In this document: positions 58,843 to 64,000 of the stretch, piece after piece
Layout of the letters: each line of letters begins with the position of its first letter
How positions within the stretch are numbered: position 1 is the stretch's first letter
From: Trema orientale
Taxonomy: Eukaryota; Streptophyta; Magnoliopsida; Rosales; Cannabaceae
DNA: 64,000 bases
Assembly (NCBI GenBank): GCA_002914845.1
Contig: JXTC01000092.1
Location: 861,332-925,331, forward strand
Direction: 5' to 3'
Notes under the pieces: model-generated
Seen by the model: the letters and a program-made list of their open reading frames with translations, nothing else
Told to the model about the DNA's origin: nothing
Database searches by the model: none
Made by a program: the position numbers and the translations under genes

Positions 58843-60009
58843 TGTTGTAACATCACTGTCTGTGTTGATTGACCGTGATTCTGGGTTGATGCTGCAACAT
58901 CACTGGAATATTTGTCTTGGTATTTTTGATCGTGTTTGTCCGAATTCTACAGCTGTCATATGATTGAATATTTGTTCAATTAGTTGTGTTTTGATCAGAA
59001 ATATCAATGATTAATATTTACCTTGTAGGAAAATTATATTCACATATTTCTTTCTTGTTTAAGCATATTTTAATGAAGATTGATTATTGGGTGATTGATA
59101 ATATTAATTGGTTATTATTTCTAGTAATAATTAATCTTGATTTTAATCAATCAGATTATTATTTTTGGACTAATATATTCTGATTATTTTGACAGCTTGT
59201 ATTTTATGGAAACTACCTTATTTTATGAGTATTAAATTTAATCTCTTGACGTATCGTTTCCTTATTTATCTTTAGCTGATTCTTTTTGTGTGTGAATACT
59301 TTTTATTTGTTTGATTTGTGCAAAAAATGAAATGTTTATTTCAGGTAACAAATCAAGACTTCTTTTAGAAAGGTTACAAATCTGGCTATTTAGACAGGGC
59401 CGATGTTGTAACATCACTGTGCAGAATCAGCAACAATATCAGATCAGTCTTGATTGCAAAAATCTTATCCTTGACTGATCTAATTGGCTTCTAATCAGCA
59501 TTTATGAAGAGAAAAACGTGTCTTGCAGATTACCAAAGATTAGAAGAGCTCAAGCACTATATATACGGGTCTAGATTAGAGTTCCTTGGTGTGCCTTGTA
59601 TGTTTGAGATTGCCATTAGTGCAATACTTAGTAAAATCTGTCTATACTTGTGTGAGAGACTAAGAGGGATACTTAGTCATGAGAGTGCTTTGGAAGAAGT
59701 ACGAGTGCTTCGGGAGAAGTGCATCAAGTCTTCTGGAGAAGGCAGGTTCCGTGAATTCTGAGGGGAGTTTAGATAGAAAGAATCACATCAAGTCGAGGGG
59801 AGCTCGCTAGACATATTAGTAAAGGAGTACTTGCATGTTGCAACATTTAAGAGAGGAAGTCTTTTAAATTTGATTGGTATTTGTACTCACGTTATTCTTT
59901 ACTAATAAGTTTATTTCTCTGAGTGTGGCCCCTTATGTAGACTATCGGGAGATAGTTGAACCAAGTAAAAATATTGTGTGTCAAATTTTTACTTTTCAGT
60001 GTTACGACA
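58843..60009 (+). mobile_element. Probable copia-like LTR (about 1.17 kb)
   Basis: Termini TGTTGTAACATCAC and GTGTTACGACA are imperfect inverted repeats of the TG...CA type. A TATA box CTATATATACGGG is at about 59555-59567, followed by a leader with GGGATACTTAG, and the end region carries CGGGAGATAGTTGAACCAAG, a layout usual for copia LTRs. The opening motif is repeated inside (GATGCTGCAACATCACTGG near 58892; GATGTTGTAACATCACTGTG at 59402). Flanks tacga and tctat do not match and no primer site follows, so this is either an old solo LTR or has misplaced limits. Confidence 0.55.
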
Positions 60010-61048
60010 TCTATATTATAATTTCCACATAAACACCTACATAATTAATTGAATAATTAATTATATTCGGTAAGAATACAATAAACGGTCATAACACTAA
60101 CCATGAAATAGATAGAATCCTTATAAGTCGACGGTTATATCCAACACTTTTTAGGAGCTCTTTAAAAAGAGGAATCTTTTAAGTAAAGGAAGAGGAAATT
60201 CCTTCTATTGATAAGAGTTGAGTCAACTAAAGAAAATCATTGCAATGACGTGGAGTTATAGAAGAATCAAAGTAAATATTCGATTTATCCCTATTAATAA
60301 GCTGAGATGATAAATTCCCTTAAAAAGTAAAAGCCACTGAAATCAACTTGATGTTACAATTTGTACCCTTACAAAAGATGAGGATATATATTATTTCCGT
60401 AATATAGCAAACGAGATGGAGTGTATGTTAGTGTTTTTGCCCTATGAGAAAGATGTAAACAATGTTTTGTTATTAAATAAGTAAATTGATTTCTTTTTTC
60501 TATATGCTTACATATAATACTTATTATAATATATGAATATTATGAAAATTCCATAGTTTCAAATGTAACCTTAAACATAGTATGTATAAAAGTTATACGC
60601 ATAAGAGGATTAAGTTTAAGGAATATAATATAAACTAATTCGTAATTAATAATTAAAGTTAGGATCTTGAAGAATATATAAAAAATTACTAATACGGTTG
60701 ATTACCATTAAGAATGGAACAAACTTATCTGAGTTATTGTTGTAGCAATATTAAATAGAGATATTTTATATCATGACATTATATATGAATGGACCAGATA
60801 AATTTGAATATCTAATAATATCCGTCACAGAACAGAACATTCAAATTTATCAACCAATGATCATATATATAATGATCTTAATCATAGTAATTTATAGACT
60901 CCTATATATGTTTTTGTATCTCTTAATACACTCAGTAAAATCCATGTCTGAAGTAGATCAAATCCTTGTATGTCAAAGACAGACCGATATAGATAGCTGA
61001 GAATTTTAATTAATTTACAATATGGACTCCATTCCTTCCCTACGGAAG
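60010..61048. other. Intergenic stretch, nothing recognised
   Basis: A+T-rich, with no credible frame. The short frames around 60773-61109 overlap on both strands and have no recognisable similarity. Confidence 0.35.
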
Positions 61049-61500
61049 TTAGAAAAATAATTCCTCTGAGTAACGATTTAGTATTTGAACGATAGAGTTC
61101 GGAATTCATGATTTGATCATGAATTTATTGTTCATTAGAAAATCATGGATACTTAGGAATAACGAAAAATAATTAGAGAGGAGAATGGATTATAGAGCTA
61201 ACTTTCTTTAGAATTGATATGTATGTAATGATAAAATTAATGGACACACTCAAAGCATATTTTGAGTAATTGATTGTTAGAAAAATAATTCCTTCGAGTA
61301 ACGATTTAGTATTTGAACGATAGAGTTCTGAATTCATGATTTGATCATGAATTTAATATTCATTAGAAAATTATGGATACTCAGGGATAACGAAAAATAA
61401 TTAGAGAGAAGAATGGATTATAAAGCTAACTTTCTTTAGAATTGATATGTATGTAATGATAAAATTAATGGACACACTCAAAGCATATTTTGAGTAATTT
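61049..61500. repeat. 228-bp tandem duplication, two copies
   Basis: 61049-61271 (TTAGAAAAATAATTCCTCTG...) and 61277-61500 (TTAGAAAAATAATTCCTTCG...) are about 95% alike by eye, with the same end CATATTTTGAGTAATT. Each contains a perfect inverted pair ATTCATGATTTGATCATGAAT (61101 and 61329 regions). No gene overlaps it. Confidence 0.88.
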
Positions 61501-61559
61501 AAATTGTAATTTTCAAGACTGCAGTTCCAGCTTTTTAGTAGAGTAATAGATATCATTTT

Positions 61560-63408
61560 TTTCATATTTTATATCATTTCTCTACGTGATTTCGTTAGTT
61601 TTGTTGGTATTTTCATGTTACTTATCTTGCTTTTTGTATTTTAAGGCAATTTTGAGAAAAATGAGCAAAATAGAGATGGAATGGGTCAAAACGGAGCAAA
61701 GAGTGAAGAAATGTGCTAACCAGGAGTTCCAACGGTCTAGAGTCGCGACACTGATCTACTGGAGCCACAGCTACAAGTTTTTGGAAGTTTGGACAAGAGG
61801 AAAGAGAAGAGAACAACGAAGCAGAAAAGTGCGTTAGTGTCGCGGTGCCAATTTTCTAGAATTTTGAGGGTTTTTAGAGAGAAACTAAGCATCACGTTGC
61901 TAATTCCTGTGCATCGGGGTCTGTGAAGCATAACTCAACTTTTTTTAGGTCTTTTAACTTAATTGGAATTTTACCCAGGTTTGAATCCATAAGCCTCCTA
62001 GGACAGCTCCCTTATAAATAGAAGCCTCTAGGTTGGAGCCAACAAGCATTAGACTCAGTTTCACTTAGAAAGACCTAGAAAGAGAGAGATAGGGCTTAGA
62101 AAGATTTAAAGCATTTGAAAACAAGTGGAAGCTTCATCTGGGATTCCACTACCCATCATCGATCAACTTCTGAGATTTCTTTCCCTTTTCCTTTGAATTC
62201 AATTCCTTAGCTTGATGTTTTATTTGCTTAATCTTATAAACATGCTAGGCTAGGTTTTTATTTAGTTAAGGGCTATTTCAAAGTCCTATATACGATGCAC
62301 AATTAACTTGTTTCAAATTTCAATACATTATCTATTCTATTTATCAAAGTTGTTATGCTCTTCAGTTCATATTTGACTTATGATTCATTTGTTGATTTAT
62401 TTAGATACATAGCTAAATTGTTTATGTATGATTATATAGCTAGTATTTGAATGGATGTTTATCTTATTTAAAAAATTGAGTAGAAAATCAATAAATAATT
62501 TGATCATTTGACATATTAGTTATAGAGGAGAACATAGCCTAGATTTGTGATCTACATTTGTGTGATTAAAATATAGAGTAATCAACGTCTTGAGGCATAA
62601 TGCTTCAGTTAGGTTAGTCCTAAAGCATTTGCTTAAGCAATCTAGTTGAAAGATGTTAGCTATAGTATTTGTCTAGGTAACGTATAACCTAGAGAGAGAT
62701 GTGACAGTGACATATTTGTAAACTATCTAGGATTAATGGTTTTATAGAATAGCTAATAATTGGAATCTATCGGATTAATTCTTAATGCTGCTAATTTGTT
62801 GGGAAATAAATTACTTGTTCTTGATTTGTGAATTCTAATGCTTGGGAAAGATTGGTTCATTTATTTGAATTGTGAAACACAAACTTAGATATTATTGAGA
62901 ATGGAGAGGCCAATAGCACTAGGATAATCCTTGAAAGTTTGTTAATGCATGTTTGAGTAAACAAATTAGATAGGAATATCAATTTGCTTAGTCATACATA
63001 GGGCTTCACTTAATAGTCAGGAGAGGTAGTGAGGTTAACAATCTACCCTTGACTAATGAATTATTTTGATCTAATTAATATATGACAAACATAGGAAATG
63101 AGAGTGAGATGAAGACCCTAGGTTTTTCTGCTATAGACTTATCTATTGGTAATTTGTTGTCTTTCCAATTCTTACTTTACTTACCTTTTTCTTACTTGTT
63201 TAATTGTTTAATTTAACTTTTAGTCTAAAATCGATTCGATTAGATAAAATAAGATCTGTGTTACTATACTAATTAGCATAAATTAGAAAACATAATCCTT
63301 GAGGGACGATATTTGTATTTACACTTTATTATTTGTACGATCTGTGTACTTGCAGTCAGTGGATACACATTTGCGTGTGTGTACGTTCATGAGTCTGTCG
63401 ACAACAAT
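61560..63408 (+). mobile_element. Probable gypsy-type LTR, limits approximate
   Basis: Organisation matches the other Athila/Tat-type LTRs here: CTTGCTTTTTGTATTTTAAG near the start, a G+C-richer part with GTGTCGCGGTGCCAATTT (61838-61855), TTATAAATAGAAGCC at 62011-62025 as promoter/TATA region, CTTGATGTTTTATTTGC leader, and a U5-like end GGGACGATATTTGTATTTAC, then GTGTACTTGCAG and TCGACAACA at 63408. The left edge and target duplication were not found, so whether it is solo is unknown. Confidence 0.55.
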
Positions 63409-63424
63409 CAATAGCTAGAGATTG

Positions 63425-63624
63425 AGAGTGAGCTATCAAATATGTCGTGTCGTGCTTGCACAACCCATTTAAGTTGGGCGAAAACGTGCTTTTATGTGTT
63501 GTCGTGTCATGTCGTGCCTTGCCCGAAGTTCAAAATCACGGCCCGACATAGCCATTTAGCCCATATTAAAATAAATGGTGCTATGCTATGTCAACCCACA
63601 TGCCTATTCATTTGGGCCAATATT
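63425..63624. other. G+C-richer stretch with CGTGTCGTGC-type repeats
   Basis: Several GTCGTGTCGTGC / GTGTCATGTCGTGCC units and GGCCCGACATAG lie between the two LTR-like segments. Similar C/G-rich units are common in subterminal regions of hAT-type elements, but no TIR or target duplication was identified. The open frame at 63442-63657 crosses the next repeat boundary and is not credible. Confidence 0.3.
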
Positions 63625-64000
63625 TGTGACATCCCCCGATCCCACACGCGTACGTAAGGATATTCGTATAAATATTCAGTGAGATCGGGAGACGCTACCC
63701 GGCTTAGAACTGATAAAATCGTGAAAATTTAAAACTTTTTAAACTTTCTGGGAGAAAACGGGAAATTCCACTCATAATTATACATTATATAATTTATACA
63801 TATATACACCCTGGCAAAGTGGGCCTCTCATAAAATATACATAATATATACACACTCAAAATATGTACAAAATGCTCTGTCAGAAAACCACAGGTCAAAA
63901 TGCTCATATACACAAGCCGCGGTCAGAAAGTCGGCGCGCTCCTCCTCTAACTCACATAGCATTAGTATCCTCTGCAATGTAAGAATATTTATGAGTATAA
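63625..64000 (+). repeat. Start of an LTR-like repeat, cut by the window edge
   Basis: TGTGACATCCCCCGATCCC is a typical opening of long plant LTRs (TGTGACATCC / TGTAACACCC type). It is followed by ATTCAGTGAGATCGGGAGAC and A+T-rich sequence up to the window end. No coding part is visible. Confidence 0.45.

Noticed and set aside
63442..63657. 71-codon plus frame with many C residues
   Set aside because: It crosses the TGTGACATCC repeat start at 63625 and overlaps CGTGTCGTGC-type repeats.

Overview
This window looks like nuclear DNA of a flowering plant, most likely a eudicot. It is A+T-rich and holds one complete multi-exon host gene in a deep bed of nested transposable elements: Ty3/gypsy of the Athila/Tat type, copia-like LTRs, LINE remnants, a CACTA (En/Spm) DNA transposon, a tRNA-derived SINE, a miniature LTR element and a foldback MITE. 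I saw no bacterial-type operon, CRISPR array, rRNA or true tRNA gene. The species cannot be named from the sequence alone.

Layout. 0.6-1.3 kb: broken LINE 3' end (minus). 2.3-2.85 kb: solo LTR. 3.65-4.18 kb: foldback MITE. 4.4-7.75 kb: copy of an unclassified dispersed repeat, split by a solo copia-like LTR (4684-6312). 7.77-18.29 kb: decayed Athila/Tat-type gypsy element on plus (RT, RNase H, integrase, spacer, 3' LTR). Its RT is cut by a solo LTR (8627-11677) that carries a further solo LTR (9099-10687), and by another solo LTR (11781-13220). 19.4-19.9 kb: probable LTR. 20.9-23.1 kb: second copy of the dispersed repeat. 23.95-29.72 kb: CACTA transposon with decayed Transposase_24 and tnp2/DUF4216 genes on minus. 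30.4-37.6 kb: the host gene, an ABCG (WBC) half-size transporter on minus, 8 exons, 724 codons, intact, with an antisense SINE in intron 2. 40.9-53.4 kb: an internally deleted gypsy element on minus, split by a related element on plus (44686-51238), which itself carries a nested solo LTR (48886-50466). 53.5-54.26 kb: LINE remnant. 54.26-55.56 kb: miniature LTR element with an initiator-Met primer site. 56.0-58.15 kb: third copy of the dispersed repeat. 58.8-60.0 kb: copia-like LTR. 61.05-61.5 kb: 228-bp tandem duplication. 61.6-63.4 kb: gypsy-like LTR. The last 375 bp begin another LTR-like repeat cut by the window edge.

How it fits together. The ABCG gene is the only sequence with evidence of being a working host gene: all splice junctions keep phase and every ABC motif is present. 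Everything else is transposon history. Many boundaries are fixed by target-site duplications (TSDs) read directly from the sequence, so the order of insertions can be reconstructed. The most interesting signal is a gypsy family (two copies here plus LTR fragments) that lacks the core RT, RNase H and integrase at the same junction in both copies. Its LTRs begin with a covarying hairpin, and both its LTRs and its 3' internal regions carry islands of a GGCGCC / CCGCRGTGCCA motif.
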